A stretch of 41,368 bases of DNA from Roseburia sp. (GTDB lineage Bacteria > Bacillota > Clostridia > Lachnospirales > Lachnospiraceae), in assembly GCA_023664265.1 (NCBI GenBank), contig JAMPFV010000023.1, positions 1-41,368 of the forward strand, read 5' to 3'. Below, piece after piece: positions 20,261 to 28,879 of the stretch (positions within the stretch are counted from its first letter, which is position 1; every line of letters begins with the position of its first letter). Made by a program: the position numbers and the translations under genes. The notes under the pieces were generated by a model. That model had not been told where the DNA came from and made no database searches. It saw nothing but the letters and a program-made list of their open reading frames with translations.

Positions 20261-21445
20261 CTATTCGTACTTCTTAACGATTGTGGAACAGCCCATACCG
20301 CCGCCGATACACAGTGTCGCAAGGCCTGTCTTTGCGTCCTTCGCCTCCATCTCATGCAGCAGGGTCACCAGAATACGGCAGCCGGAAGCGCCTACCGGAT
20401 GGCCCAGCGCAATCGCGCCGCCGTTCGGATTCAACTGCTTCTCCACATCAATGCCCAGATCTCTTCCAACCGCGATGGACTGCGCCGCAAACGCCTCGTT
20501 TGCCTCGATAATGTCAAAGTCCTCAATCTTCATGCCGGTCTTTGCCAATACCTTCTTGGTGGAAGCCACAGGGCCGATACCCATCACCTCGGGGCGAACG
20601 CCCGCAAGCGCGCCTGCAACCCACTCTGCCATCGGCTTTACGCCCAGCTCCTTCGCCTTCTCCTCGCTCATCACAACGATTGCCGCCGCGCCGTCGTTGA
20701 TGCCGGACGCGTTGCCCGCCGTCACATACTTATCCTTGTTGATCGGACGGAGCTTTGCCAGCCCCTCCATGGTGGAGCCTGCTCTGGGGCCTTCGTCAAC
20801 CTTGAACTCCACCGTCTCCTTCTTCTTCTTCACCATAACCGGAACAATTTCCTTGTCGAACGCGCCGGACTTCTGCGCGGCCTCCGCCTTCTGCTGGCTC
20901 TTGAGCGCAAACGCATCCAGCTCCTCGCGCGTGATTCCCCACTCGTCGCAGATATTGTCCGCGGTCTGAATCATATGGTAATTGTTGAACGCATCCCACA
21001 GCGCGTCACTTATCATGGTATCCACCAGAGTGCCGTTGTTCATTCTGTATCCGAAACGGGCATTCGGCAAAGCGAACGGCGCCATCGACATATTCTCCAT
21101 ACCGCCGGCCACAACAACGTCCGCGTCTCCCGCGATAATCATCTGGGCCGCCATATTGACACAGTTCAGACCGGAACCGCACACCACATTGACGGTGACC
21201 GCCGGCGTTTCAATCGGAAGTCCTGCCTTGATAGCCGACTGACGTGCCACGTTCTGACCCTGTCCAGCCTGAATAACACATCCCATATATACATGGTCAA
21301 CCTTATCAGGTGCGACACCCGCTCTGTTTAAAGCTTCCTTAATCACAATAGAACCCAGCTCCGCTGCGGGAGTTGTGCTGAGGGAACCACCCATAGTACC
21401 GATTGCGGTACGACATGCACCTGCTAATACGATTTTCTTTGCCAT
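20261..21445 (-). CDS. thl: Acetyl-CoA C-acetyltransferase (thiolase)
   Basis: 394 residues from [17 protein letters not shown]. Nucleophile Cys89 in [10 protein letters not shown], His of GHPVGASG and Cys of CIGGGMG complete the catalytic set. Condenses two acetyl-CoA to acetoacetyl-CoA, the entry step of butyrate synthesis. The start was set at 21445 (GGAGGAAAAGAG before it), 23 codons inside the longest frame. First gene of the operon; promoter and a Rex-like box lie upstream. Confidence 0.96.
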   Translation of the reverse strand: MAKKIVLAGACRTAIGTMGGSLSTTPAAELGSIVIKEALNRAGVAPDKVDHVYMGCVIQAGQGQNVARQSAIKAGLPIETPAVTVNVVCGSGLNCVNMAAQMIIAGDADVVVAGGMENMSMAPFALPNARFGYRMNNGTLVDTMISDALWDAFNNYHMIQTADNICDEWGITREELDAFALKSQQKAEAAQKSGAFDKEIVPVMVKKKKETVEFKVDEGPRAGSTMEGLAKLRPINKDKYVTAGNASGINDGAAAIVVMSEEKAKELGVKPMAEWVAGALAGVRPEVMGIGPVASTKKVLAKTGMKIEDFDIIEANEAFAAQSIAVGRDLGIDVEKQLNPNGGAIALGHPVGASGCRILVTLLHEMEAKDAKTGLATLCIGGGMGCSTIVKKYE

Positions 21446-21521
21446 TCTCTTTTCCTCCATCCGTTTCAAACAACTTTTATTTTCTTTTATGATTGTTATT
21501 TTTATGACAATCACCGTGATT

Positions 21522-21550
21522 ATTTTACCATATTGTTAAAAAAAAAGCAA
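21522..21550 (-). promoter_or_regulatory. Butyrate operon promoter
   Basis: On the minus strand TTGCTT (21545-21550), 17 nt, TAAAAT (21522-21527), with TGG extending the -10. A 13-bp pseudo-palindrome, AATCAC C GTGATT (21509-21521), lies at the expected transcription start. Confidence 0.55.
21533..21550. promoter_or_regulatory. Rex-like operator overlapping the promoter
   Basis: TTGTTAA AAAA AAAGCAA (18 bp). The left half is a perfect match to the Rex box TTGTTAA-N4-TTAACAA, the right half matches 4 of 7. It covers the -35 and spacer of the thl promoter. Rex represses butyrate and alcohol genes at high NAD+/NADH in clostridia. Confidence 0.5.
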
Positions 21551-21591
21551 TCTATTTGTACTGAAATCTGTATAGGAATTCAAGAATACCC

Positions 21592-22608
21592 TCACTGTGC
21601 TTTCGCGGCCTCCACAACAGGGTCGCGCAGCGCAAAGCGTCTGTCCCACTCCTTGGTCCTATCGTCCCGCACCACCTCGCACCGATTCGCCGCCAGAAAC
21701 TGCGCGAGCTGATAGAAATCGATCCAAATCTCATTGTTCCCGTCCTTCTGCGACTCGTCAAAAATCATTTGAAGCCCCACATGCAGGTGCACGACGTCTA
21801 TATTGTTGACATTCTCCGTGTCGCTGTAGCCGGTATGCCCCATATAGCCGATGACGTCCCCTGCCGTCACATAATCGCCCTCCTTGAGTCCGTCCGCATA
21901 GGGCCGATTCTGGCGCAGATGCGCATAGTAATAATACCGCTTTTTGTCAAAGCTCCGAATGCCGATGCGCCAGCCGCCATAGCGGTTCCAGCCGAGCGCC
22001 TCGACGTAGCCCGATTCACAGGCGATAATGGGCGTGCCGATAAGCCCCATCATATCATGTCCGAGATGCTGCCGTTTATACCCGAAGCTCCGCGACACCC
22101 CGAAATCATCATAGTCCTGATACGCAAAGCCCTTCGCAATCGGCGAAAAGGCCTTCAGCCCGTATTTCTTCCGAAATTCCCCGCTCTCATCCTCCAGCTC
22201 ATATTCCCCGAGCATCCCGCCGAGCACTGCCTGATAGGCCTCATAATAATAAGAAAAATACTTGTATTTCTCCGCGAGCGCCTCCTGCGTCGTCTCCCCC
22301 GCGGTAAGCTGCCTTGCAATGTCCTCTATATAGCCGACCGACTTCTTGTCAAATTCCCCGCCGCCGCGCGCGGCCGCATACGCGAGCAGCGCAATCCAGT
22401 CCAGATGCACCTCGCTCTCGTAGCTCTCCACATCCAGCAGACACGCCTTTTTCAAGGCTTCGCTGGAAGCGTTAAAGTCCACCCACTTAATATAATCTCC
22501 CGTATTCTGCGTCACAGCAACGCTTTTTGTCCTGCTCTCATACAGGCAGATACCACCGGCCAGTGCCAGCACACCCACAATCAGGAAAATCATCATTCTG
22601 CTTCTCAA
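21592..22608 (-). CDS. M23-family metallopeptidase, membrane-anchored
   Basis: 338 residues. One N-terminal hydrophobic segment (residues 5-22, MMIFLIVGVLALAGGICLY) exports and anchors the protein. A helical middle is followed by an M23 domain: HLGHD (His181 and Asp185), GTPIIACESGYVEALGW, and the HLH motif with His274 and His276. These are the LytM zinc ligands and catalytic histidines, so activity on peptidoglycan cross-bridges is likely. The start is probably TTG at 22608; an in-frame ATG at 22596 is possible. Convergent spacing with thl is short (about 145 bp) and no terminator separates them, so read-through into the butyrate operon may occur. Confidence 0.85.
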   Translation of the reverse strand: MRSRMMIFLIVGVLALAGGICLYESRTKSVAVTQNTGDYIKWVDFNASSEALKKACLLDVESYESEVHLDWIALLAYAAARGGGEFDKKSVGYIEDIARQLTAGETTQEALAEKYKYFSYYYEAYQAVLGGMLGEYELEDESGEFRKKYGLKAFSPIAKGFAYQDYDDFGVSRSFGYKRQHLGHDMMGLIGTPIIACESGYVEALGWNRYGGWRIGIRSFDKKRYYYYAHLRQNRPYADGLKEGDYVTAGDVIGYMGHTGYSDTENVNNIDVVHLHVGLQMIFDESQKDGNNEIWIDFYQLAQFLAANRCEVVRDDRTKEWDRRFALRDPVVEAAKAQ

Positions 22609-22783
22609 ACCATCACCACATCTGTTTACATGCTCTCTGTAATATATGATGTTTTCTCTTGTTTTCAGTACATTTGAGGGTGATTTCTAATTTCACGGGC
22701 ACGCGGAAAAATCAAGTGCAAAAAACCTCGCTCTTTATTTAAATAATTCACGCTGTCACAATTTCCTATAAAGCAGACAAAAT

Positions 22784-22808
22784 ACGGGCATCGGAAAACC
22801 GATACCCG
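22784..22808 (-). terminator. Terminator of hpf
   Basis: On the minus strand GCGGGTATCGG, a 4-nt loop and CCGATGCCCGT, followed by ATTTTG. Confidence 0.7.
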
Positions 22809-22868
22809 CAAATGCTGTTCTTTATTTATGGCAAATGCAATGGCAGCTGTCATTGCAGCCTGTTCCGC

Positions 22869-23402
22869 TCAATGCTCCGGCTCAATCAGTCCGTAGGTGT
22901 TGCCCTTGCGCTTGTACACTACGTTGACCTCATCCGTCTCCGCATTGCAGAATACATAGAAATCATGTCCCAAAAGCTCCATCTGGATACACGCGTCCTC
23001 CGCGTACATCGGCTTGATGTCAAACTTCTTGGAGCGCACGATTCGAATCTCCTCCTCGTCCGCCTCGTAGCTGCTGTCAACAAAATCCGTCCTGAGGCTG
23101 GCCGCGCCCGCCTGCTGCTCCGACCGGAACTTGTTCCTGTATTTCTTCAACTGTCTCTCTATAATCTCCGCCGCCAAATCAATGGATACATACATATCGC
23201 TGCTGACCTGCTCCGAGCGGATAATCGTTCCCTTAATCGGGATGGTGACCTCTACCTTCTGCCGCTCCTTCTCAACGCTCAGCGTCGCGTGCACCTCCGT
23301 TTCCGGCGTGAAATATTTCTCAAGCTTGCCAATCTTGTCCTCAACCGCCGCCTTTAAGCCGGGGGTGATATCAATGTTTTTTCCGCTAATAATAAATTTC
23401 AT
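22869..23402 (-). CDS. hpf: Long-form ribosome hibernation promoting factor
   Basis: 177 residues from MKFIISGKNIDITPGLK. The N-terminal HPF/YfiA domain (1-95) has the usual KIGKLEKYFTPETEVHATLSV and ERQLKKYRNKF. A linker follows, then the C-terminal domain of the long form (RIVRSKKFDIKPMYAEDA, MELLGHDFYVFCNAETDEVNVVYKRKG) that dimerises 70S ribosomes into 100S particles in stationary phase. The start at 23402 rests on homology; the in-frame start seven codons upstream is less typical. The 426-bp region upstream has an AT-rich tract and DnaA-like boxes. Confidence 0.93.
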   Translation of the reverse strand: MKFIISGKNIDITPGLKAAVEDKIGKLEKYFTPETEVHATLSVEKERQKVEVTIPIKGTIIRSEQVSSDMYVSIDLAAEIIERQLKKYRNKFRSEQQAGAASLRTDFVDSSYEADEEEIRIVRSKKFDIKPMYAEDACIQMELLGHDFYVFCNAETDEVNVVYKRKGNTYGLIEPEH

Positions 23403-23648
23403 TCTGCCCACATCCCTTCGCACTTAATTGTACTGTAATTATATCACATCTGTCTGTTTTTTCAATATTTTTTGTGATTTATAATAAAATTTTTTCAATT
23501 TTCTCCTCATTTTCCGACATTTTTAGACATTAATTTTGTAAAGTGTTTTTTCAAAATTTTTTCGTTTTTAATGATTTTTATGATTTCTGCACAAAACCTT
23601 TGTTTGTCTGTTTTGCCTGTCCGACCCGCCCGAAAATCTGTTCATTCC

Positions 23649-23719
23649 TGTGGATAATGTGGATAAATCGGTGTATAAGTCCATTTTTCGCCCTTTTTGA
23701 CCTTTTGAAATGTGGATAT
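23649..23719. promoter_or_regulatory. DnaA-box-like cluster
   Basis: TGTGGATAA occurs twice in immediate tandem (23649-23657, 23658-23666), the exact reverse complement of the DnaA box TTATCCACA. A one-mismatch copy, TGTGGATAT, is at 23711-23719. An AT-rich tract (about 23450-23590) lies beside them. No dnaA or dnaN gene is near. Confidence 0.55.
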
Positions 23720-23791
23720 TTTTTGAAAGCAATGAAAAGTGACCCTTATGTCATAATTCATTTCATCCGCTTTTTTGTGCAATATGTCAAA

Positions 23792-23819
23792 AGGCACCGG
23801 ACCGTTCGGCCCGATGCCT
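23792..23819 (-). terminator. Terminator of the NlpC/P60 gene
   Basis: GC-rich hairpin with arms GGCATCGG / CCGGTGCC on the minus strand, followed by TTTTGAC, about 30 nt after the stop. Confidence 0.65.
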
Positions 23820-23849
23820 CCTCTATACACTGTTCTCTCTGCGTGCGCT

Positions 23850-25427
23850 TTAGAATATTCTTCTCACCGTCAGAACGCTTCTGTAGGTCGCGCTGGAAAC
23901 GATAATTCCCGTCTTGCTGTTGCTCGCATGTACAATCTGTCCGTTGCCGACATACAATCCCACATGACCCGAATAGCAGACGATATCGCCCGGCTGCGCA
24001 TTCTCCAGTCCGCCGACGTCATAGCCCTGACTTCTGAGCGCGGATGAGGAATGCGGTAAGCTTACGCCAAAGTTCGCATATACGCTCATTACGAAGCCGG
24101 AGCAGTCCGTACCGTTCGTAAGGCTGGAGCCTCCGTACACATACGGGTTGCCCACAAACTGCGTCGCATAATTGATGACTGCCTTGCCCATCTCGCTACC
24201 CTCGGAGGAGGCCGCGGTACTCTGTGCGGATGCGATTACGGCCTGCGTATTCGCCGACTTCTCCTGCGGTGTCACAGCTGCTCTTGCCGCCGCCGTGGAC
24301 GCTGCCGCCGCTCTCGCCGCCTCACGCGCCTGAGCCTCCCTCGCAAGTCTCGCTTCCTCTTCCTCTTTGGACTCCGCGTGTACAAAATCCGTCCTGAGGT
24401 TGACAAACTCTCTTGAAACGTAACCGTCGCCCTCTTCAATGGCTATCTTAACCCAGCCGTCGAGTTCCTCGACTACAATAAGCTCTTCTCCTATCGGAAC
24501 CAGTCCGAGCACTGCCGAATCCGTGCCGGCTTCCTTTCTTACCTTCAGGGTCGTCGTGTTGACAATCGCATATGTAGTGCCGACCTCTTTTGCAAGCGCC
24601 TCGGCCTCTTCCCCTACTACGCAGAACTCGCCCTTCACATATCCCGTGCAATTCCCGGAGGTAATCTTGTACCAACCGTTCTCCTCCTCAATGAACTCAC
24701 CGACGGATTTATCATACAGCTTGCCGACAATCTCGCCCTCCTCGCTCGGAATGCTTCTGACATTCACATAATTATTTACACGAGCGATAACAAGTCCCGA
24801 GAAGTCCTGCTCCTCTTCGGTCTCCTCCTCCGTGGCCTCTTCCTCGATTGCTTCCTCCGTCTCCTCCTCGGTGGTCTCTTCCTCGGTCATCTCCTCCGTC
24901 GCCTCAGTTCCCTCCTCCTCGGTATCGGTATCCGTGTCGGTGCCGTCATATACCTCGGTCGCGGAAAAGCCTGCGCTGAGCTTCACATCGTCCGTCTCAT
25001 CCTGCGCATCCGCTTCCTCTCCACTCTGCGGCGTCTCTGCCGCCTCGGAAGCCGCGTCATCTGCCTGTGGCGACGCAACGGAAGCCTCCGTTGCCTCCAA
25101 AAACGACCCGAGCACCTCCGGCGTTCTTACCAGAGCCTCGGGAACCGACTGTACAACCGACCAAATTCCCAATTCAGAGATGGCAGCCCGCTCCGCCGCC
25201 TCCACGATGTTCGGACGAACACCGGAAACGCTCTCCAAATAAGCAATGTTCTCCACAACCTCTATCTGTAAATCCTGTATGGTACTTCCCTCGTCCAGCG
25301 CAACCGCTATGCCCGCAACCGGAACGGAGGAATGACTTACTCTTGCTTCAAGCGTCATTTGGTATCCTGAAAATACCAATGTACCCGCAAGCGCACATGC
25401 CACAATCCTCATTCCATACTTGTTCAT
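23850..25427 (-). CDS. SH3 and NlpC/P60 cell-wall endopeptidase
   Basis: 525 residues from MNKYGMRIVACALAGTL, a signal peptide or anchor (GGAGG 8 nt upstream). Then: a glutamate- and threonine-rich low-complexity stretch (about residues 165-210), two bacterial SH3 domains (VNVRSIPSEEGEIVGKL..GYVKGEF and LKVRKEAGTDSAVLG..GYVSREFV), an Ala/Arg/Glu-rich coiled coil, and a C-terminal NlpC/P60 domain. Catalytic Cys442 lies in TDCSGFV, His488 in SGHVGLYVG, His500 in VHASN. Such enzymes cleave the gamma-D-Glu to diamino acid bond of stem peptides. A WalR-like site lies at its promoter. Confidence 0.92.
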   Translation of the reverse strand: MNKYGMRIVACALAGTLVFSGYQMTLEARVSHSSVPVAGIAVALDEGSTIQDLQIEVVENIAYLESVSGVRPNIVEAAERAAISELGIWSVVQSVPEALVRTPEVLGSFLEATEASVASPQADDAASEAAETPQSGEEADAQDETDDVKLSAGFSATEVYDGTDTDTDTEEEGTEATEEMTEEETTEEETEEAIEEEATEEETEEEQDFSGLVIARVNNYVNVRSIPSEEGEIVGKLYDKSVGEFIEEENGWYKITSGNCTGYVKGEFCVVGEEAEALAKEVGTTYAIVNTTTLKVRKEAGTDSAVLGLVPIGEELIVVEELDGWVKIAIEEGDGYVSREFVNLRTDFVHAESKEEEEARLAREAQAREAARAAAASTAAARAAVTPQEKSANTQAVIASAQSTAASSEGSEMGKAVINYATQFVGNPYVYGGSSLTNGTDCSGFVMSVYANFGVSLPHSSSALRSQGYDVGGLENAQPGDIVCYSGHVGLYVGNGQIVHASNSKTGIIVSSATYRSVLTVRRIF

Positions 25428-25489
25428 CTGATAATCCTCCAAGCAGTGTAAAAGAAATTTGTCATTAATGTTTCATTTTGACTATTAAT

Positions 25490-25506
25490 TGTTACAATTT
25501 TGTTAC
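25490..25506. promoter_or_regulatory. WalR-like direct repeat
   Basis: TGTTAC, five nt, TGTTAC: an exact match to the WalR (YycF) consensus TGTWAH-N5-TGTWAH. It lies at about +5 to +21 of the NlpC/P60 transcript, on the opposite strand to the gene. Position inside the transcribed start suggests repression rather than activation. Confidence 0.5.
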
Positions 25507-25517
25507 ACCCTTGAATT

Positions 25518-25546
25518 AAATTACCACATATTTTGTTAAATGTCAA
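25518..25546 (-). promoter_or_regulatory. Promoter of the NlpC/P60 gene
   Basis: TTGACA (25541-25546), exactly 17 nt, TAATTT (25518-25523) on the minus strand, with a TGG extended -10; leader of about 84 nt. The remaining 25547-25680 is AT-rich without features. Confidence 0.7.
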
Positions 25547-25680
25547 GCCATGTTTTATACCATTTCATACCGGTTTCGAGCATTTTTGCCCATTTTTACG
25601 CGGATTACAGATTTTATCATAAAAAATATATCGAAATCTCCATGTTAAAAATTCTTATAACAATTACAAGTTTTTAACAA

Positions 25681-26583
25681 CTATAGCAGCCTCTGCGCGG
25701 AATTGACCGCATTGGCGCCGTCCGCGACCGCCGTTATAATCTGGCGCATGGGCTTTCTGCGGATGTCTCCCGCCGCAAAAACGCCCGCCGCGGAGGTCTC
25801 GCAGCTCTCGTCCGCAAGGACATATCCGTGTTCGTCCATCTCCACAAGTCCCTGAAAGCGCTCCGTGTTGGGGTTGATGCCCACGGCGATAAAAATCCCG
25901 TTGAGCTCCAGAACGCTCTCCTCTTTTCTTTCCTTATTATAAACGGTAACGCGCTCCACCATGTCCTCCCCTGAAATCTCTTTCACCTCGCTGTTCCAGA
26001 GCACCTCGACATTCTCATGGGTGAAAAGCTTATCCTGAAGGCTCTTGGCCGCCCGCAGCGCGCCGCGCCGATGGATGAGATATACCTTGCTGCACAGGCC
26101 GGCGAGAAATATCGCGTCCTCCACCGCAACGTCCCCGCCCCCGACTACCGCAACCGTGCGCTTCCGGAAAAACGCGCCGTCACAGGTCGCACAGTAGGAT
26201 ACCCCCATCCCCGCAAGGCGCTGCTCACCCGCCACGCCGAGCATCGCATGAGTCGCTCCGGTCGCAAGGATCAAGGTTTTCGCCTCGTAATCGCCCCTGT
26301 CCGTGTGCACGACCTTGACAGCGCCCTCCAGCGTCACGCCGGATACCTCCGCGGTGATAAAGGGCACGCCAAGCTGCTGCGCGTGCGCGTGAAATTTATC
26401 CGCGATATCGCTTCCGCTGATTTGAGGGAAGCCAAGATAATTGTCCACCTCATAGGTCGTCAGCACCTGTCCGCCGCTCACAGGGCTTCTGTCTATCACC
26501 GCAAGCTCCATGCCGGCCCGCACTCCATAAATCGCCGCGCCAAGCCCGGCGGGGCCGGAACCCAAAATCAATAAATCATACAT
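25681..26583 (-). CDS. trxB: Thioredoxin reductase
   Basis: 300 residues from MYDLLILGSGPAGLGAA. FAD dinucleotide motif GSGPAGLGAAIYG, the redox pair CATC (Cys131, Cys134), NADPH motif VVGGGDVAVEDA and IHRRGALRAAKS, and a C-terminal FAD block with GVFAAGDIRRKPMRQIITAVADGA. A low-Mr TrxB that transfers electrons from NADPH to thioredoxin. The start was moved to 26583 (GGAGGG before it). It follows a FabG-like gene on the same strand, the stop of which is within 35 nt. Confidence 0.92.
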   Translation of the reverse strand: MYDLLILGSGPAGLGAAIYGVRAGMELAVIDRSPVSGGQVLTTYEVDNYLGFPQISGSDIADKFHAHAQQLGVPFITAEVSGVTLEGAVKVVHTDRGDYEAKTLILATGATHAMLGVAGEQRLAGMGVSYCATCDGAFFRKRTVAVVGGGDVAVEDAIFLAGLCSKVYLIHRRGALRAAKSLQDKLFTHENVEVLWNSEVKEISGEDMVERVTVYNKERKEESVLELNGIFIAVGINPNTERFQGLVEMDEHGYVLADESCETSAAGVFAAGDIRRKPMRQIITAVADGANAVNSAQRLL

Positions 26584-26612
26584 ATGCTTTCCCTCCATTT
26601 TGCAGTTTCCCG

Positions 26613-27350
26613 CTATATCCATCCGCCGTCCAGGGAAATAATCTGTCCGGTCAGATAATCATTCCCCCTGCAAAGGCTTCTCACCAGCTCCGCCACCTCC
26701 TGCGGCTTCCCGATACGGTCCGCGGGAATCTCCTCCACCAGCGCCGCGCGCTCCTCCGCAGACAGAAACTGATTCATCTCGGTATCAATCACCCCACAGG
26801 CTATCGCGTTTACCTGAATATTGCTCGGCCCAAGCTCTTTGGCAAGCGCGCGGGTAAACGCGTTGACGCCACCCTTAGAAGCAGAATACGCGACCTCCAT
26901 CGAGGCGCCGACATTCCCCCACACGGAGGATATATTAATAATCTTTCCCTTTTTGCGCTGTACCATTCTAGGAACCGCCTCCCTGCATATCAAAAAGCAG
27001 GAATCGAGATTGGTCGCGATCACCTCCCGCCACTCAGAATATGACATATCTGTCATAAGTCCTATATGCGAAATACCCGCGTTGTTGACCACCACATCCG
27101 GATACGGTATGTGCGCGAACATCTCCGCCACCGCGTCCTCCTCATATATCGGAAAAGAGAAGCATTGGCAGCGCACCGCGTACCTGCCCGCAAGCTGTTC
27201 GGCAAGCGTCCGGAGCATTTCCGTATTTTTGTTGCAGGTGAGGTACAAATCAAATCCCTCCGAGGCGAGCATTTCCGCTATCGCCCTGCCGATTCCCCTC
27301 GACGCGCCGGTCACCAGCGCTTTTTTCCGCTCTTCGGATTCCATATTCAC
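26613..27350 (-). CDS. Short-chain dehydrogenase/reductase, FabG-like
   Basis: 245 residues. NAD(P) motif TGASRGIGRAIAE at residues 12-24, VVNNAGISHIG, and the Ser-Tyr-Lys catalytic set in IINISSVWGNV and VAYSASKGGVNAF. The end YLTGQIISLDGGWI is typical of FabG-type 3-ketoacyl reductases, but it is not beside any fab genes and could act on another substrate. Probable start GTG at 27350 with AGGAGG 10 nt upstream; an in-frame ATG at 27344 is close and a TTG at 27395 would overlap the upstream gene by 10 nt. Confidence 0.85.
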   Translation of the reverse strand: MNMESEERKKALVTGASRGIGRAIAEMLASEGFDLYLTCNKNTEMLRTLAEQLAGRYAVRCQCFSFPIYEEDAVAEMFAHIPYPDVVVNNAGISHIGLMTDMSYSEWREVIATNLDSCFLICREAVPRMVQRKKGKIINISSVWGNVGASMEVAYSASKGGVNAFTRALAKELGPSNIQVNAIACGVIDTEMNQFLSAEERAALVEEIPADRIGKPQEVAELVRSLCRGNDYLTGQIISLDGGWI

Positions 27351-27385
27351 GTTCCCAAATCCTCCTGTTTTGACGGCGTCCGCCT

Positions 27386-28636
27386 TCACATCCAATTGAT
27401 CCGGCTGATAAACCGAACTTTGCGGCTGCCGTGCTTTATTCTCCCAATCTCGTAGCAGTCATAAAACTGCGATACATGCTTTATGACAAAATCCTTATCC
27501 CGTTCGTCCACGACAAGGTTAAAGCCCACGCCGCAGTTAAAGGTATGCAGCATTTCCTCATCGCGGATATTTCCCGCGCTGCGAATGTACTTGAATATCG
27601 GCAGCGCCCGCAGCAGGGAGAGGTCAATCTCCGCAGTCAGCCCGTCCGGTATCACCCTGCTCAGATTCCCCTCAATGCCGCCGCCCGTGATGTGCGCCAT
27701 CCCGTGCAGCGCGGCATCCCCCAAAAGCCCTTTTATCGCCTTATAGTAAGGCGTATGCGGCTTCATAATCTGCTCGATAAAGGTCTGTCCGTCAAGCTTG
27801 TCAAGCTTAATCTGCGGCAGCTTATCCATCAAAAGCCGCACAAGGGAATAGCCGTTTGTGTGCAATCCGTTTGACGCGACGGCAAGCACGACATCGCCCT
27901 CGCAAATGGCGCTCCCGTCGATCATTTTCCCGCGCTCGACAATGCCCGCAATGCTTGAGGTCAGCACATAGACGCCCGCGTCCACCACCGCCGGCTGTAT
28001 CGAGGTCTCGCCGCCCACAAGGGAGCACTCATTCTCCCGACATGCGTCCGCAATGCCCTTGACAAGCGTCTTGATGGTATCCTTCTCCGCATTCCCGCAC
28101 ACAATCGTGTCCAGTACCGCCAGCGGCCTTGCGCCCATGACGGCAATGTCATTTACAAGGTGGTTGATCATGTCATGGCAGATGGATTCGGTATAGCCGT
28201 ACTCCATTGCCAGCTTCTGTTTGGATCCCGGCTCCTCCGACTTCAGGACGAGCACCGGCTCCTTCATCTCGGGGAAATGAATATCGTACAGCGAGGCGAA
28301 CGGGCCAACGCCGTTCAGCACCCGCCTGTCCCGCGTCTCCAAATGCCGCGCCATCTCCTTCTTAATCGTGTCCGTATACGCAATGTCAACCCCCGCCTTG
28401 CTGTAGGAAAGCCCTTCTGGCTCCCGCTCACTGCCCGCGAGGATCTCATCCACCGTCACGTCCAGCGCCAGCGCCAAATCGCAGAGGATCTCAATATTGG
28501 GATAGGCCGTCCCGTTCTCCCATTTTGACACCGCCTGAAAGGACACGCTGAGCCTGTCCGCGAGCTGCTGCTGCGTCAACCCCAGCGCCTTGCGCTTTTC
28601 CATGATAAAATTTCCGACTTTGATACCGTTGAGCAT
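27386..28636 (-). CDS. Xre-type HTH fused to a PurM (AIR synthase)-like domain
   Basis: 416 residues. Residues 1-68 are a classic Xre/Cro HTH (LGLTQQQLADRLSVSFQAVSK, WENGTAYPNIEILCDLALAL). Residues 77-416 are a full-length PurM/AIR synthase-like protein: AGVDIAYTD, NGVGPFASLYDI, NHLVNDIAVMGARPLAVLD, SLVGGETSIQP, LASNGLHTNGYSLV, ITGGGIEGNL, TFNCGVGFN. Key difference: the strand that in true PurM reads TDGVGTK is EEPGSKQ, so the catalytic/Mg-binding Asp is absent. So it may be a sensor rather than an enzyme. GAGGT before the ATG; a 24-bp palindrome lies upstream. Confidence 0.85.
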   Translation of the reverse strand: MLNGIKVGNFIMEKRKALGLTQQQLADRLSVSFQAVSKWENGTAYPNIEILCDLALALDVTVDEILAGSEREPEGLSYSKAGVDIAYTDTIKKEMARHLETRDRRVLNGVGPFASLYDIHFPEMKEPVLVLKSEEPGSKQKLAMEYGYTESICHDMINHLVNDIAVMGARPLAVLDTIVCGNAEKDTIKTLVKGIADACRENECSLVGGETSIQPAVVDAGVYVLTSSIAGIVERGKMIDGSAICEGDVVLAVASNGLHTNGYSLVRLLMDKLPQIKLDKLDGQTFIEQIMKPHTPYYKAIKGLLGDAALHGMAHITGGGIEGNLSRVIPDGLTAEIDLSLLRALPIFKYIRSAGNIRDEEMLHTFNCGVGFNLVVDERDKDFVIKHVSQFYDCYEIGRIKHGSRKVRFISRINWM

Positions 28637-28693
28637 CTTTCTACCTCATTTCTGCGCTGTTTTACCGGCTCAGCTTTGTTGAGACTATGCGCA

Positions 28694-28717
28694 GATTGAA
28701 AATTTTAATTTTCAATC
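28694..28717. promoter_or_regulatory. 24-bp perfect palindrome upstream of the HTH-PurM gene
   Basis: GATTGAAAATT, two nt, AATTTTCAATC (11-bp arms). About 58 bp before the start codon, in the 5' leader of the most likely promoter (TTGCCG, 18 nt, TATGAT further upstream on the minus strand). Natural candidate for autoregulation by the HTH domain. No T-tract, so not a terminator. Confidence 0.55.
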
Positions 28718-28879
28718 TTACCTCCGGTTGCTTTGCAAGTATTTTAATCTTATCATAAGCGCGTCGTCGGTATACCGGCAATAACCGGCAAATAGAAGTT
28801 TGCGGACGGATTCAACCATGTGTAGAACGAAGGCCTGTCGGCTTTCCACGCTAACCTCCCATGATTCCACTCTGCGGAA

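Noticed and set aside
20281..21242. Long plus-strand frames antisense to thiolase
   Set aside because: The thiolase motifs on the minus strand are complete; the plus frames are codon-bias artefacts.
22665..22853. 62-aa minus-strand frame between the M23 gene and hpf
   Set aside because: It contains the hpf terminator hairpin and has no ribosome-binding site.
25547..25680. c-di-AMP riboswitch upstream of the NlpC/P60 gene
   Set aside because: Such riboswitches often precede these genes in Clostridia, but none of the GC-rich conserved blocks can be seen here and the leader is only about 84 nt.
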